From Pasteurellaceae bacterium Macca (GTDB lineage Bacteria; Pseudomonadota; Gammaproteobacteria; Enterobacterales; Pasteurellaceae): a stretch of 64,000 bases of DNA. The notes under the pieces are model-generated. The model had not been told where the DNA came from and ran no database searches. It saw only the letters and a list, made by a program, of their open reading frames with translations. Every line of letters begins with the position of its first letter. Within the stretch, counting starts at the first letter, position 1. The translations under genes were made by a program, and so were the position numbers. Location of the stretch: NCBI GenBank assembly GCA_023101485.1, contig LVZB01000001.1, positions 310,001-374,000 on the forward strand. The letters are read 5' to 3'. Shown in pieces: positions 46,254 through 56,315 of the stretch.

Positions 46254-47429
46254 ATGCCAAATAATTTTACCGAATATAATATTGTATTTTTTCTACTTAC
46301 ATTAATTGGTATTTTTATTTTTATGCATTTCTTGCATAAACTCTATAAAAAACAAAATAAAGAAAAAACACATTTATTTATAGATGCTGTTCGTGGATTT
46401 TGCGCACTTAGCATATTATTTCATCATGCAATATTAAGTTATTATCATGCTTTCTATAAACAGTGGCAAATTAAAATCACGCCCCCATTTCCTAATACGA
46501 TAATGGAAAACGTGTTTATTAACAGTGGGCAAGCTAGTGTTGCACTATTCTTTATGATTACAAGCTTTCTCTTTTTTTCAAAATTTTTATTTTCTGAAAA
46601 TTATTTCAACGCCACGCAATTCTTTAAAAAAAGAATATATCGCATAGTCCCTATGTATGTAGTTAGTGTTATTCTAATATTTATTCTTGCCATATACCTA
46701 GGCATTCCAAAAGAATATTTAACACCAAAAGCACTTCTACATATTTTATTACGTTGGCTCTCTTTTGGCTATTATCCAGGACATACAATTACCTTAGAGA
46801 TTCAAAGAGATTTAATCAATGCTGGCGTATTTTGGACATTAATTATTGAATGGAAGTTTTATCTACTATTCCCTTTATTGCTCGCTTTTTGCATTAATGT
46901 ACGCTCAACACTATATACTATAGCATTTTGTTTTATACTCGCTCTTGGCTTATTTTATGCCAATCTCATTAAACTCATCGACTTTGTTATCATTAATTAC
47001 TTTATAATAGGTGCAATTTCAGCGTTAATTTATAAAACAAAATCGTTAAAAATAGACAATATACTAAAAAGCAAGATGACATCAATCATTATTATCTCAC
47101 TTTTCCTTTTTAATTTTTTATATAATGTAGGATCTTATAGCTATCTTGGCAACTTTTGCCTAGGTATATTCTTTATCGCTGTCTCAAATGGGAATTCTTG
47201 TTTTAAAATACTTAGTTTTAAGCCTTTATCTTTCTTAGGCAAAATAAGTTATAGCATTTACCTATTACATGGCATTATATTGAGCTTTGTTAATTTATAT
47301 TTATTTCCTAAAGGAAATTATTTGATTAATACTAGTATCGTTATCATTTTAACAATTACGCTTTCTTATTTTACTTTTAAATATATTGAACAACCTTTTA
47401 TGAAAAAAGGTTCTCTTCAAAAATCATAA
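46254..47429 (+). CDS. acyltransferase-3 family membrane protein, AT-rich
   Basis: A 391-residue integral membrane acyltransferase with about ten hydrophobic segments. The family start is FIDAVRGFCALSILFHHAI (about 41-60), including the conserved Arg and His, and PLSFLGKISYSIYLLHGI near the C-terminus is typical. Such enzymes O-acetylate surface glycans (LPS, capsule, Nod-factor-like). The gene is visibly richer in A and T than its neighbours, with many AAA/ATT/TTA codons, which suggests horizontal acquisition. Substrate unknown. Confidence 0.88.
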   Translation: MPNNFTEYNIVFFLLTLIGIFIFMHFLHKLYKKQNKEKTHLFIDAVRGFCALSILFHHAILSYYHAFYKQWQIKITPPFPNTIMENVFINSGQASVALFFMITSFLFFSKFLFSENYFNATQFFKKRIYRIVPMYVVSVILIFILAIYLGIPKEYLTPKALLHILLRWLSFGYYPGHTITLEIQRDLINAGVFWTLIIEWKFYLLFPLLLAFCINVRSTLYTIAFCFILALGLFYANLIKLIDFVIINYFIIGAISALIYKTKSLKIDNILKSKMTSIIIISLFLFNFLYNVGSYSYLGNFCLGIFFIAVSNGNSCFKILSFKPLSFLGKISYSIYLLHGIILSFVNLYLFPKGNYLINTSIVIILTITLSYFTFKYIEQPFMKKGSLQKS

Positions 47430-47441
47430 AGAGGAAATCAA

Positions 47442-48278
47442 ATGCAAAAAACAATCCTGATTACCGGCTGTTCCACCGGCATTGGCTATGCTACGGCGCA
47501 TTATCTTGCTCAACAAGGTTGGCGAGTAATCGCCACTTGCCGTCAGGTAAAAGATGTTCAACGCCTTCAACAAGAGGGGCTAGAAACCCTGCAACTTGAT
47601 GTCACCGATTCTCAACAAATTCAGCACGTTTTTGACTATATCGCCCAACAGGGTGGGCAGTTAGACGCCCTGTTCTGTAATGCGGGCTACGGGCAACCGG
47701 GAATGGTGGAAGATGTTCCCCGTGACGCCTTACGGGAGATTTTTGAAACCAATGTTTTTGGCGCATGGGAAGTGATGAACCGTGCCATTGCCATTTTCCG
47801 CCAACAAAATCACGGAAGAATCATCATCAACAGCAGTATTTTAGGCTTCGCTGCAATGCCCTTTCGTGGCGCTTACAGTAGCTCAAAATACGCCCTTGAA
47901 GGCATGGCAGATACTCTCCGCCAAGAACTTCATGGCTCAGATATTCATATCAGCTTACTTGAACCCGGCCCGATTCAAAGTGAATTTCGCCCAAATTCAG
48001 TACAAAAACTCTATCAATATATTGATATGGAGAAGGTACATCAGCCGGAAGTCTATGCCAATCAGCTTCAACGCTTAACCACCCAAGGCAATGCCAGTCC
48101 CTTTACCTTGCCCGCTATTGCCTGTGCCAAAGTGTGCTTAAACGCCTTAACGGCGAAGAAACCGAAAGCACGTTATGGCGTGACTGTGCCGACTAAACTC
48201 TTCTGGTGGCTACGGCGTCTTTTACCGACCGTCTTATTTGACTGGTGTTGCCGATTAGGTGGGGCAAAAACTCGCTAA
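47442..48278 (+). CDS. short-chain dehydrogenase/reductase (YbbO-like)
   Basis: A 278-residue classical SDR. NAD(P)-binding TGCSTGIGYATA at the N-terminus, NAGYG, and the catalytic Ser/Tyr-x3-Lys in INSSILGFAAMPF and YSSSKYALEG. Overall order resembles E. coli YbbO, including EPGPIQSEFR. Native substrate unknown. The GC-richer composition contrasts with the preceding acyltransferase, 12 bp upstream. Confidence 0.9.
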   Translation: MQKTILITGCSTGIGYATAHYLAQQGWRVIATCRQVKDVQRLQQEGLETLQLDVTDSQQIQHVFDYIAQQGGQLDALFCNAGYGQPGMVEDVPRDALREIFETNVFGAWEVMNRAIAIFRQQNHGRIIINSSILGFAAMPFRGAYSSSKYALEGMADTLRQELHGSDIHISLLEPGPIQSEFRPNSVQKLYQYIDMEKVHQPEVYANQLQRLTTQGNASPFTLPAIACAKVCLNALTAKKPKARYGVTVPTKLFWWLRRLLPTVLFDWCCRLGGAKTR

Positions 48279-48317
48279 CCTCGCTCACATTTCCCCTACC
48301 TTGCCCCCTTGCCGAGT

Positions 48318-50531
48318 TTAACCGAGGTCTTGGGGGTCAATATCCACCGTTAAGCGAATATTATTTCGCAAAAATTGCGCCTTATGCAGATCAAAATGGC
48401 TTAATAGTTGTTGCAATAACCCACGATGCGTGTGTTGGACAAGCAACTGCCAGCGGTAATGACCGGCTTTTTTCGCCATTGGCGAATGGAAAGGCCCGAG
48501 AAGCTGAAAGCCTTGCCAGCCTTGTTGGGTGATAATCTGTTGCAAACAAGCGGTCAAATTTTGTAGAAATTCTGCCACCTTATCGTTATCACGCCCCACA
48601 CCACGAAAAAGCACCTGCGAAGCATAAGGCGGTAACCCCATAAGTTGTCGCAGTTTCAACGCTTCCTGCGCAAAAGCACCGTAGCCCTCTGTCAATAGGC
48701 TTTTTAAGAGCGGATGATCAGGGTAATGCGTTTGCAACACCACTTCCCCCTGTTTTTCGCCTCGCCCGGCGCGCCCAGCCACCTGCACATAGAGTTGGGC
48801 AAGGCGTTCTTCGGCACGAAAATCCGTGGAGAAAAGGCTACTATCCACATTCACTAACGCCACTAAGGTGACATTAGGGAAGTGATGCCCTTTGGCTAAC
48901 ATCTGCGTGCCGATCAAAATTTGGCTTTTACCGGCTTGAATCTCTTGGAGATTCTGCTCCAACGCCCCTTTGCGAGCGGTGCTATCACGGTCAATTCGGC
49001 TAATGCGAAAATCGGGAAAACGCTCACTTAATGCCTGTTCCAGCTGTTCTGTGCCAACACCGGTAGTGATTAAATGGGTTGAGCCACAATGACCACACTG
49101 AAGGGGCACAACACGCTGTGACGCACAGTGATGACAGCGTAAAACACGATTTTTCTGATGATAGGTATAGGGCTTTTCGCAAGAGTCGCATTGACATATC
49201 CACCCACACTCGTGGCATAACAATACGGGCGCAAAACCTCGCCGATTGAGGAATAACATCACCTGATTGCCTTTTTCAAGGTGCTGTTGCATTTGCTTTA
49301 TCAGCTGTTGCGAAAGCCCTGCCGTAATAGGCTGATTTTTCAGATCGATGAGTTGTTGGGCGGAAAATTGCGACAGCCCTGCCCGACGGCTAAGTTGTAA
49401 TTCCGTAAATTTGCCATTTTGTACATTATGCAAACTCTCTAAACTTGGCGTTGCCGAGCCGAGAATAATCGGAATAGCCAGATTTTTCGCCCGTAACACG
49501 GCGAGATCCCGTGCGTGATAACGCCAGCCGTCTTGCTGTTTAAACGATCCGTCGTGTTCTTCATCAATGATAATCAAGCCAAGACGTTGAAATTGAGTAA
49601 AAAGTGCCGAACGTGTGCCAATGATAATCGCACTTTCGCCATTTTTTGCCCGTAGCCAAGTGTTTAAACGCTCACTGTCATTGAGGTGAGAGTGCAGGGC
49701 ATCGATCTCCACATTAAAACGGGCTTGGAAGCGTTGAATCGTTTGGGGGGTTAAGCCAATTTCCGGCACAAGTACAAGCACTTGCGCCCCCCGTTTTAGC
49801 ACTTCCTCAATCACTTGGAGATAAACTTCCGTTTTGCCCGATCCCGTCACACCATTAAGCAGAAACGCCCCAAAGCCTTGATGAAAATTCAAACGGCTGA
49901 CCACCAAACTTTGTTGAGTATTTAGCACTAAACGATTTTGTGCCACCGCAATCGGGCGTTGGGCGAGCTTTTCTGCCCAAGGTAAAGGTGTGAAGGGCTG
50001 ATCCACCGCCTCGATATAACCTTTCTCCCCCAAGGCTTTCCAAACTGCTGGGGAATAACGCTCGGACGATTTGGGGAAATAATTGGTCAAACGGGCTAAT
50101 TCTTGGAGTAAGGCGTGCTGTTTTTTCGCTTTTAAGGTCATGCCACTGGCGAGGGCTTCTTTGCCTTTTTCAGTCACTTGAAACAGCATCGGGGCTTGGC
50201 GTTGAGTGCTTTCCCCTTGGCGTAATTTAACCGGCAAAGCACTGACTAAAACTTCCCCTAAGGGAGCGTGGTAGTAATTCGCCGCCCAAGTGAGCAAATG
50301 CCACATCTCTTCATCAAAAAGGTTGTGTTGATCTAACACCTCGCTAATGGCTTTTAGCTTTTCCTTTGGCACATCACTCTCTTCGGGAAAGCCGATGACA
50401 ATGCCAATTTTTTCTTGCCGACCAAAAGGCACTCGCACTCTCGCCCCTTGAGTGATGGGCATTTCCTGTGGGAGAAGATAATCAAAATGGCGAGCCAAAG
50501 GCACGGGCAAGGCAAGACGGACTAATTTCAT
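48318..50531 (-). CDS. priA: primosomal protein N' (PriA helicase)
   Basis: A 737-residue superfamily-2 helicase (E. coli 732) that reloads DnaB at stalled forks. N-terminal DNA-binding domain about 1-200, Walker A GVTGSGKTEVYL, Walker B IIIDEEHDGSFKQQ, cysteine-rich zinc region CHECGWICQCDSC ... CHHC ... CGHCG, and GTQMLAKGHHFP. Partner of PriB at 1242. It contains an uptake core at 48546-48554. Confidence 0.97.
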   Translation of the reverse strand: MKLVRLALPVPLARHFDYLLPQEMPITQGARVRVPFGRQEKIGIVIGFPEESDVPKEKLKAISEVLDQHNLFDEEMWHLLTWAANYYHAPLGEVLVSALPVKLRQGESTQRQAPMLFQVTEKGKEALASGMTLKAKKQHALLQELARLTNYFPKSSERYSPAVWKALGEKGYIEAVDQPFTPLPWAEKLAQRPIAVAQNRLVLNTQQSLVVSRLNFHQGFGAFLLNGVTGSGKTEVYLQVIEEVLKRGAQVLVLVPEIGLTPQTIQRFQARFNVEIDALHSHLNDSERLNTWLRAKNGESAIIIGTRSALFTQFQRLGLIIIDEEHDGSFKQQDGWRYHARDLAVLRAKNLAIPIILGSATPSLESLHNVQNGKFTELQLSRRAGLSQFSAQQLIDLKNQPITAGLSQQLIKQMQQHLEKGNQVMLFLNRRGFAPVLLCHECGWICQCDSCEKPYTYHQKNRVLRCHHCASQRVVPLQCGHCGSTHLITTGVGTEQLEQALSERFPDFRISRIDRDSTARKGALEQNLQEIQAGKSQILIGTQMLAKGHHFPNVTLVALVNVDSSLFSTDFRAEERLAQLYVQVAGRAGRGEKQGEVVLQTHYPDHPLLKSLLTEGYGAFAQEALKLRQLMGLPPYASQVLFRGVGRDNDKVAEFLQNLTACLQQIITQQGWQGFQLLGPFHSPMAKKAGHYRWQLLVQHTHRGLLQQLLSHFDLHKAQFLRNNIRLTVDIDPQDLG

Positions 50532-50532
50532 A

Positions 50533-51405
50533 CTATTTCTTTAATTTGGCACGGCGGAAATTGTCTACCGTTAAAAGGACAATGGCGATCAAGAGGGCAA
50601 TCATTAAAATATAGGATTTCGCTTCAAGAACTTCCCCAATTGCAAAGGCAATAAAGAGCATCACCAACGGTTCGACATAACCGAGCAAGCCGAGCACATT
50701 AATCGGCAAGCGGTTACTAGAAGAAATAAAGAGAATAAACGCCAAGCCATTAACGATTCCAAAAAGCACAAGGTATCGATAGAAATCGTGATTTTCAGCG
50801 ATGACGTCGTTCAAATTAACCTGCCTCAATAAATATAACGCTAAGGGAAGAAGGAGTATTAACTCGACAAAAAAAGTTGCTAAGTTATTGATTTGAAAAT
50901 AACGTCGAAGGGCAATATAAATCGGGTAGCCAAAACCTGCCACAAAGGTTGCCCAAGAGATCGCTTCGGCAGTAAGAATATTTACTGTTACGCCCACCAC
51001 GGCAAAAAATAATGCCCACCATTTAAGTGGAGAGAAATACTCCTTAAAAACGATTTTACCAATTGCCACCGTTACTATCGGCAAAAGCAGATAACCAATG
51101 GAAACTTGCAACGCTTGCCCATTATTTGGCGCCCACATAAAGAGCCATAACTGCACCCCCGTATTCAGCGTAAGGAGCAAAATGACCCACAACAAGCGGT
51201 GATTTTTTTGGACTTTTTTGCAAAGCAACATAAAGGATCGTTGTTGTTTAAACAGGAGAATTGCCAGTAAAATCACCGGCAAAAGAATGATAATACGAAA
51301 GGCAAAAATGTTCTCACTGGAAAGCGGACGTAATAACACCGCAAAATAAAAACCGACACCAAAAAGTAAATTGGCTAATAGGGCAAAAATTACACCACGA
51401 ATCAT
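50533..51405 (-). CDS. EamA-family transporter, RarD-like (paralogue 1)
   Basis: A 290-residue drug/metabolite-transporter-superfamily protein with ten predicted membrane helices. LRPLSSENIFAFRIIILLPV, WLFMWAPNNGQALQVSIGYLLLP and LGYVEPLVMLFIAFAIGE are RarD-like. ATG 51405 (MIRGVIFALL) overlaps the stop of paralogue 2 by 4 bp (ATGA). Substrate unknown; RarD is named after a chloramphenicol-sensitivity phenotype. Confidence 0.85.
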   Translation of the reverse strand: MIRGVIFALLANLLFGVGFYFAVLLRPLSSENIFAFRIIILLPVILLAILLFKQQRSFMLLCKKVQKNHRLLWVILLLTLNTGVQLWLFMWAPNNGQALQVSIGYLLLPIVTVAIGKIVFKEYFSPLKWWALFFAVVGVTVNILTAEAISWATFVAGFGYPIYIALRRYFQINNLATFFVELILLLPLALYLLRQVNLNDVIAENHDFYRYLVLFGIVNGLAFILFISSSNRLPINVLGLLGYVEPLVMLFIAFAIGEVLEAKSYILMIALLIAIVLLTVDNFRRAKLKK

Positions 51406-52283
51406 TCCTTTCTCCTTTGTTGGCGAAAACTGTGAATGCCGTCTAACATCAGGCAAACAATCGCAAGGACTAAAAAGATCATCAACCAATAGCTGTTTTC
51501 ATCCAGCTCTTCCCCAATCAAAAAAGACACGGAAAGCATTGCTACCGGCTCAATGTAGCTAATTAAGCCCAGTACATTCATCGGCACAAGGCTACTTGCG
51601 CGAATATAGGCAATCAATGCCGTGCCACTGACCAAGCCAAGCAAGGCTAACCAGAAGTAGAAATGGGGGTTGGCACGTTCAATCACGCTTAAATCCGTTT
51701 GCCAGACGAAATAACTCGCCACCGGCAACATCAGTAACATTTCGCACACAAAACTGGGTAAATGGGAAATATGGAACGCTTTACGCACACTAAAATAGAG
51801 GGGGTAGCCAAGAAGCACCATCAAGGTTGCCCACGAAATTCCCCCTGCGGTGATTAGGGTGAATAACACACCGATAGAAGCAAAAATCAGGGAGGCAATT
51901 TTTAAAGGAGAAATACGTTCCTTAAACGCAAATCGCCCCACCGCCACCATCGCAATGGGCATAAGCAAGTAGCCAATGGACACATCAATCGCGGCACCGT
52001 GATTCGGCGCCCACAGAAAAAGCCACATCTGCGATCCGGTCACCAAGGTGGTAAATATCAGCACCAAGATAAGCCAAGGCTGTTGAGACAAGCGGTGTAA
52101 AAATTGCTGAAATTCGCCCACCTGCTTAAATAGCCACAGCGAGGCTAACACAAAAGGCAAGCTCACCCAGATCCGAAAGCCATAGATGCCCTCCCCAGAA
52201 AGGGGCACAAGGTGAGTTGAAAGATAGTATAAACCGCCAAACAGAAGTGAGGCGGTAATCGAAAATAGGATACCTTTGAGCAT
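51402..52283 (-). CDS. EamA-family transporter, RarD-like (paralogue 2)
   Basis: A 293-residue protein clearly related to the adjacent paralogue: YLSTHLVPLSGEGIYGFRIW, MWLFLWAPNHGAAIDVSIGY and LGLISYIEPVAMLSVSFLIGEE. Ten membrane helices predicted. The overlapping genes probably arose by tandem duplication and may be translated together, possibly as a heteromeric pair. Confidence 0.85.
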   Translation of the reverse strand: MLKGILFSITASLLFGGLYYLSTHLVPLSGEGIYGFRIWVSLPFVLASLWLFKQVGEFQQFLHRLSQQPWLILVLIFTTLVTGSQMWLFLWAPNHGAAIDVSIGYLLMPIAMVAVGRFAFKERISPLKIASLIFASIGVLFTLITAGGISWATLMVLLGYPLYFSVRKAFHISHLPSFVCEMLLMLPVASYFVWQTDLSVIERANPHFYFWLALLGLVSGTALIAYIRASSLVPMNVLGLISYIEPVAMLSVSFLIGEELDENSYWLMIFLVLAIVCLMLDGIHSFRQQRRKE

Positions 52284-52298
52284 TTTCTCCCCTTGGGA

Positions 52299-53519
52299 TT
52301 AACTCTCTTGGCGATAGTGTTGTAAGAATTTGGCTAAACGCCCAATGGCTTCTTCAAGCTGATGTACATAGGGCAAGCTCACTACGCGGAAATGGTCGGG
52401 CTTATGCCAGTTAAATCCAGAGCCTTGCACAAGGAGAACTTTTTCCTGCTGTAGGAGATCATAGACAAATTGTTGATCGTCTGTAATGCCGTACATTTCG
52501 GTGTCAATTTTCGGGAAAAGGTACATCGCCCCTTTCGGCTTCACACAAGAGATCCCCGGAATTTGAGTCAGCAATTCATAGGCTTTATTGCGTTGTTCTA
52601 ACAAACGCCCCCCCGGGAGGATAAATTCGTTGATACTTTGATACCCCCCAAGGGCGGTTTGAATGGCGTGTTGCATTGGCGTGTTGGCACATAAACGCAT
52701 CGAGGCAAGCATCTCCAAGCCTTCAATAAAGCCTTTGGCGTGCTGTTTCGGGCCACTTAACACCATCCAACCTTGGCGGAAACCTGCCACACGGTAGGCT
52801 TTGGATAAACCGTTATAAGTAACACAAAGAAGATCAGGAGCAAGGGTCGCAAGGTGGTGATGCACCGCACCATCATAGAGAATTTTGTCGTAAATTTCGT
52901 CCGCAAAGAGCATTAAATTATGCTCTCGGGCAACGTCAATAATATCGAGAAGCACCTGACGGCTATACACCGATCCCGTTGGGTTATTTGGGTTAATCAC
53001 CAAAATGGCTTTGGTTTTCGGGGTAATTTTCGCTTTAATATCGGCTAAATCGGGGAACCATTCGTTCTCTTCATCACAGAGATAATGCACCGCTTTGCCC
53101 CCAGCAAGAGTAGCTGCTGCCGTCCAAAGGGGATAATCTGGCATGGGAATTAAAATTTCATCGCCATCATTGAGTAACGCCTGCATAGACATGGTAATCA
53201 GTTCCGAAACGCCATTACCGATATAGACATCATTGACATCTAAGTCTAACAAACCTTTGAGTTGGTAATATTGCACAATGGCTTTACGGGCAGAATAAAG
53301 CCCTTTGGAATCACAATAGCCTTGGGCGGTGGGAAGATTACGAATCACATCAACTAAAATTTCCGCCGGTGCGTCAAAGCCAAAAGGAGCGGGGTTGCCG
53401 ATATTTAATTTAAGAATTTTATGACCTTCTTCTTCAAGGCGATTCGCCTCTTTATGGACAGGGCCTCGAATATCGTAGCGGACGTTAGCCAGTTTGTCGG
53501 TTTTATCAAAGCGTTGCAT
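52299..53519 (-). CDS. alaA: alanine transaminase AlaA-like aminotransferase
   Basis: A 406-residue class I PLP aminotransferase closely resembling E. coli AlaA (405): RYDIRGPVHKEANRLEEEGH, NIGNPAPFGFDAP, PNNPTGSVYS, and the PLP-binding lysine in NGLSKAYRVAG. It interconverts pyruvate and alanine with glutamate. It is 15 bp upstream of the RarD-like pair, so the transporters may export its products; this is only inference from position. Confidence 0.93.
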   Translation of the reverse strand: MQRFDKTDKLANVRYDIRGPVHKEANRLEEEGHKILKLNIGNPAPFGFDAPAEILVDVIRNLPTAQGYCDSKGLYSARKAIVQYYQLKGLLDLDVNDVYIGNGVSELITMSMQALLNDGDEILIPMPDYPLWTAAATLAGGKAVHYLCDEENEWFPDLADIKAKITPKTKAILVINPNNPTGSVYSRQVLLDIIDVAREHNLMLFADEIYDKILYDGAVHHHLATLAPDLLCVTYNGLSKAYRVAGFRQGWMVLSGPKQHAKGFIEGLEMLASMRLCANTPMQHAIQTALGGYQSINEFILPGGRLLEQRNKAYELLTQIPGISCVKPKGAMYLFPKIDTEMYGITDDQQFVYDLLQQEKVLLVQGSGFNWHKPDHFRVVSLPYVHQLEEAIGRLAKFLQHYRQES

Positions 53520-53647
53520 TCGTTTCTTCCTTCATTTTTCAAAAAATGCCTCACTCTACTCTGAATTGTGAGGAAAAAAAAGAGGAAATACGCTAAAATG
53601 CCCCTCTTTTTTCCAACAAGCGGTCAAATTTATTTGGTTTTTTGCAA

Positions 53648-54964
53648 ATGCTTTTATTTCGCCAATTAAAACAACAACTTAGCCAACAGCTTCAGGCTTT
53701 ATCTGCTGGGCAAATCCAACCGCCGTTCCCATTGAATTTCCTGCAATTATGGGCGGAGGTAGAAGTCCCACAAAGCCCCAATTTGCCCGATCACACCCTA
53801 TTGGCGTGGCTTAAAGCCCAAGCGTGCTTTCCCCATTTTTTTTGGCAACACCGCACCGACGCACAACAGTATGCCACCCTTGGGGCAGTCCGCCACTTTA
53901 CCTATTTAGAAGACGCTAGCCAATTTAGCCAAGAAACAGGCTTTCGCCTTTTTGGTGGCGTGCAATTTGAAGGGGCGTGCCAGTTTATCTTGCCCCGTTT
54001 AAGCTTGGCAAAAAGTTCGCAAAAAATGACCGCTTGTTTGACCCTTGATTACGCCTTTTTTGCCGAAGAAAAAGCCCAATGTGAGGCACTCTTAGCCGAA
54101 TTGGGGAAAATTGCTCCCCTCAAATCGCCCCGCTATCACCCGCTTTTTCAGCAATCCGCGTGTGATTATGCCCAATGGACCGCCCACGTTGAACAAGGGA
54201 TAAGCCATATTCAGGAATATGAATTGAGTAAAGTGGTGCTGGCAAATAGCACCACCTTTACATTTAGCGAAACGCCTTGCCCCTACGCCCTTCTCGCCCA
54301 AAGCCAAAAGAAAAATAACGGTTGTTATCACTTTTTATGGTCAGAAACCGCAGGGGAAGCCTTTATCGGTTCAAGCCCAGAACGCCTTTATAAACGAGAA
54401 GATCGCACCTTTTATACCGAAGCCTTAGCCGGCACGGTAGGCGTGAGTGAAGATCCCACGCAAACGGAACAAAATGCCCTGTGGCTACTCAACGATCATA
54501 AAAATATTTATGAGAATTTGCTCGTGGTGGATGATATTTGCACCCACCTTGCCGATTGTGCCAAGGATATTCAAGTCGGCGATGCACAGATTAAACGGCT
54601 ACGGAATGTTCAGCACCTTTGGCGACCAATTCACACCACCTTAGAGGGCTACGTTACCGATGCCGATTGCCTTGCCCGTTTGCACCCAACCGCCGCAGTG
54701 GCTGGGCTACCGCGTTTAAGTGCGAAGCAATTTATCGCCCAAACAGAACCCTTCTCCCGCGGTTGGTATGCCGGCACATTGGGGAGCTTTTGCCCGAATA
54801 ACGCGGAATTTTGCGTGACGTTACGTTCCGCTCAACTTCAAGGGCAAGAGATCACACTCTATGCCGGCGCGGGTATTGTGGAGGAATCCCACCCCGATGC
54901 CGAATGGCAAGAGATTGAGCGAAAAGCCTTAGCGATGAAGAGCTTATGGCAAGAAGAGATATAA
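53648..54964 (+). CDS. menF: isochorismate synthase MenF
   Basis: A 438-residue chorismate-utilising enzyme. ELSKVVLANSTTF, EAFIGSSPERLYKRED, FYTEALAGTV, HPTAAVAGLP and YAGAGIVEESHPDAEWQEIE are the family core. It makes isochorismate for menaquinone. ATG 53648 chosen; TTG 53642 is two codons earlier. No Shine-Dalgarno is evident at either. Other men genes are not in the window. An uptake core lies in the coding sequence (54029-54037). Confidence 0.92.
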   Translation: MLLFRQLKQQLSQQLQALSAGQIQPPFPLNFLQLWAEVEVPQSPNLPDHTLLAWLKAQACFPHFFWQHRTDAQQYATLGAVRHFTYLEDASQFSQETGFRLFGGVQFEGACQFILPRLSLAKSSQKMTACLTLDYAFFAEEKAQCEALLAELGKIAPLKSPRYHPLFQQSACDYAQWTAHVEQGISHIQEYELSKVVLANSTTFTFSETPCPYALLAQSQKKNNGCYHFLWSETAGEAFIGSSPERLYKREDRTFYTEALAGTVGVSEDPTQTEQNALWLLNDHKNIYENLLVVDDICTHLADCAKDIQVGDAQIKRLRNVQHLWRPIHTTLEGYVTDADCLARLHPTAAVAGLPRLSAKQFIAQTEPFSRGWYAGTLGSFCPNNAEFCVTLRSAQLQGQEITLYAGAGIVEESHPDAEWQEIERKALAMKSLWQEEI

Positions 54965-55058
54965 AACGTCTGTTTAATCACTATTGCTAAAATTTAGGCA
55001 TCTCAACGGCGAGCATCTCTTTCAAAACAATAATAAAAACAAGATCATAAAAAAGAAA

Positions 55059-55095
55059 AGGGCTGAATCTAATGTTAGATTCAGCCCTAAACTTT
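55059..55095. terminator. bidirectional terminator between menF and msrA
   Basis: 14-bp perfect stem AGGGCTGAATCTAA / TTAGATTCAGCCCT with T-runs on both strands. Confidence 0.9.
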
Positions 55096-55116
55096 TTCCT
55101 TAGGTTTAAGCCTACT

Positions 55117-55623
55117 TTACTGATTCTTTAAGATCTCATTCATTAGCTGAATGTCAATGTGGCAATAGCCGTTAGGGTTTTTATCCAAATAGTCTTGGTG
55201 ATACTCTTCGGCAGGGAAATAGTGATCTAACCGCTCATTTTCCACCGCAAGAGGTTCATCATAGTTCTTCTGCAAGTCGGCTAAAGCGGTGGTGATGACC
55301 ACTTCATCCGCCGGATCAACATAGTAGATCCCGGTGCGGTATTGGATACCTTTATCTGCCCCTTGTTGATTCACACTGATTGGATCAATGACTTGGAAGT
55401 AGAAATGCAGTAATTTCGCGAGGCTAATTTGCTCGGCATCGTAGGTGACTTTCACCACTTCGGCATGCCCACTACCTTGGCAAACGTCTTGATAGGTCGG
55501 ATTTGCACTGCCCCCGTTTGCATAGCCGGATTCGGCATCGATAACGCCTTTTATCCGTTGCATAAATGCTTCCGTTCCCCAAAAGCACCCTCCTGCTAAG
55601 TAAATTTCTTTAATTTGTGCCAT
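55117..55623 (-). CDS. msrA: peptide methionine (S)-S-oxide reductase MsrA
   Basis: A 168-residue stand-alone MsrA domain with catalytic Cys in GGCFWGTEAFM, followed by GYANGGSANPTYQDVCQGSGHAE and YRTGIYY. It repairs oxidised methionine in proteins. No MsrB fusion. Confidence 0.96.
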   Translation of the reverse strand: MAQIKEIYLAGGCFWGTEAFMQRIKGVIDAESGYANGGSANPTYQDVCQGSGHAEVVKVTYDAEQISLAKLLHFYFQVIDPISVNQQGADKGIQYRTGIYYVDPADEVVITTALADLQKNYDEPLAVENERLDHYFPAEEYHQDYLDKNPNGYCHIDIQLMNEILKNQ

Positions 55624-55652
55624 AAAAGCCTCCTTTTACAAAAATATTGAAG

Positions 55653-56309
55653 TTACAAAAATGTTGAAGAATTTGACCGCTTGTTTAACGTAAGTGCGGT
55701 GTATTGAATGATCCAGCCGACACCAAAGGCAAAGGCGAGGGTGCTAATTCCCACCGTTCCGCCGAGAAGAAAGCCGAGAAAGCAGACCGTTGCTTCAATG
55801 GCGGTGCGAACTTTCCCGACATTCCAGCCATATTTTTGACAGATGCCGACCATTAAGCCGTCCCGCGGGCCTGCCCCTAAATAGCAAGAAAGATAGACGG
55901 TGGTGCTGATGCCAAAAAGCAGAATACCGCCGACCATCAAGCTAAGGCGAGGGAGTAAGCTTTCCGGTGCAGGTAGAAAGCGAACGGTCAGGTCGATAAA
56001 CAACGCAATCCAAAAAATATTTAAGATTGTGCCTAAGCCGAAACGTAAATGCAGGGGAAGCCACAGTAATAGCACCACAATACTCACTAATGCCACCACC
56101 GTGCCGATAGAAAGCCCCGTTTGTAGGGCAATGCCTTGGGAGAAAACCGTCCAAGGGCTTGAACCAAGATTGGCTAGCAGTAATAACCCTTCGCCCACGC
56201 CCATTAAAATGGTGGCAATGGAGATGACCAATAATGAGCTTAGTTTGAACTGCCATTGATGTTCTGCTGCCCAAGGCATCCGAGGGATCGGGGATTTCTT
56301 ATTCATCAT
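55653..56309 (-). CDS. YczE/YitT-like integral membrane protein
   Basis: A 218-residue protein with five or six membrane helices. GVGEGLLLLANLGSSPWTVF, GLGTILNIFWIALFIDL and GAGPRDGLMVGICQKYGW match the YczE-type family found next to regulators or exporters in other bacteria. Function unknown. An uptake core (55676-55684) lies in its last codons. Confidence 0.8.
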   Translation of the reverse strand: MMNKKSPIPRMPWAAEHQWQFKLSSLLVISIATILMGVGEGLLLLANLGSSPWTVFSQGIALQTGLSIGTVVALVSIVVLLLWLPLHLRFGLGTILNIFWIALFIDLTVRFLPAPESLLPRLSLMVGGILLFGISTTVYLSCYLGAGPRDGLMVGICQKYGWNVGKVRTAIEATVCFLGFLLGGTVGISTLAFAFGVGWIIQYTALTLNKRSNSSTFL

Positions 56310-56315
56310 GCACTC

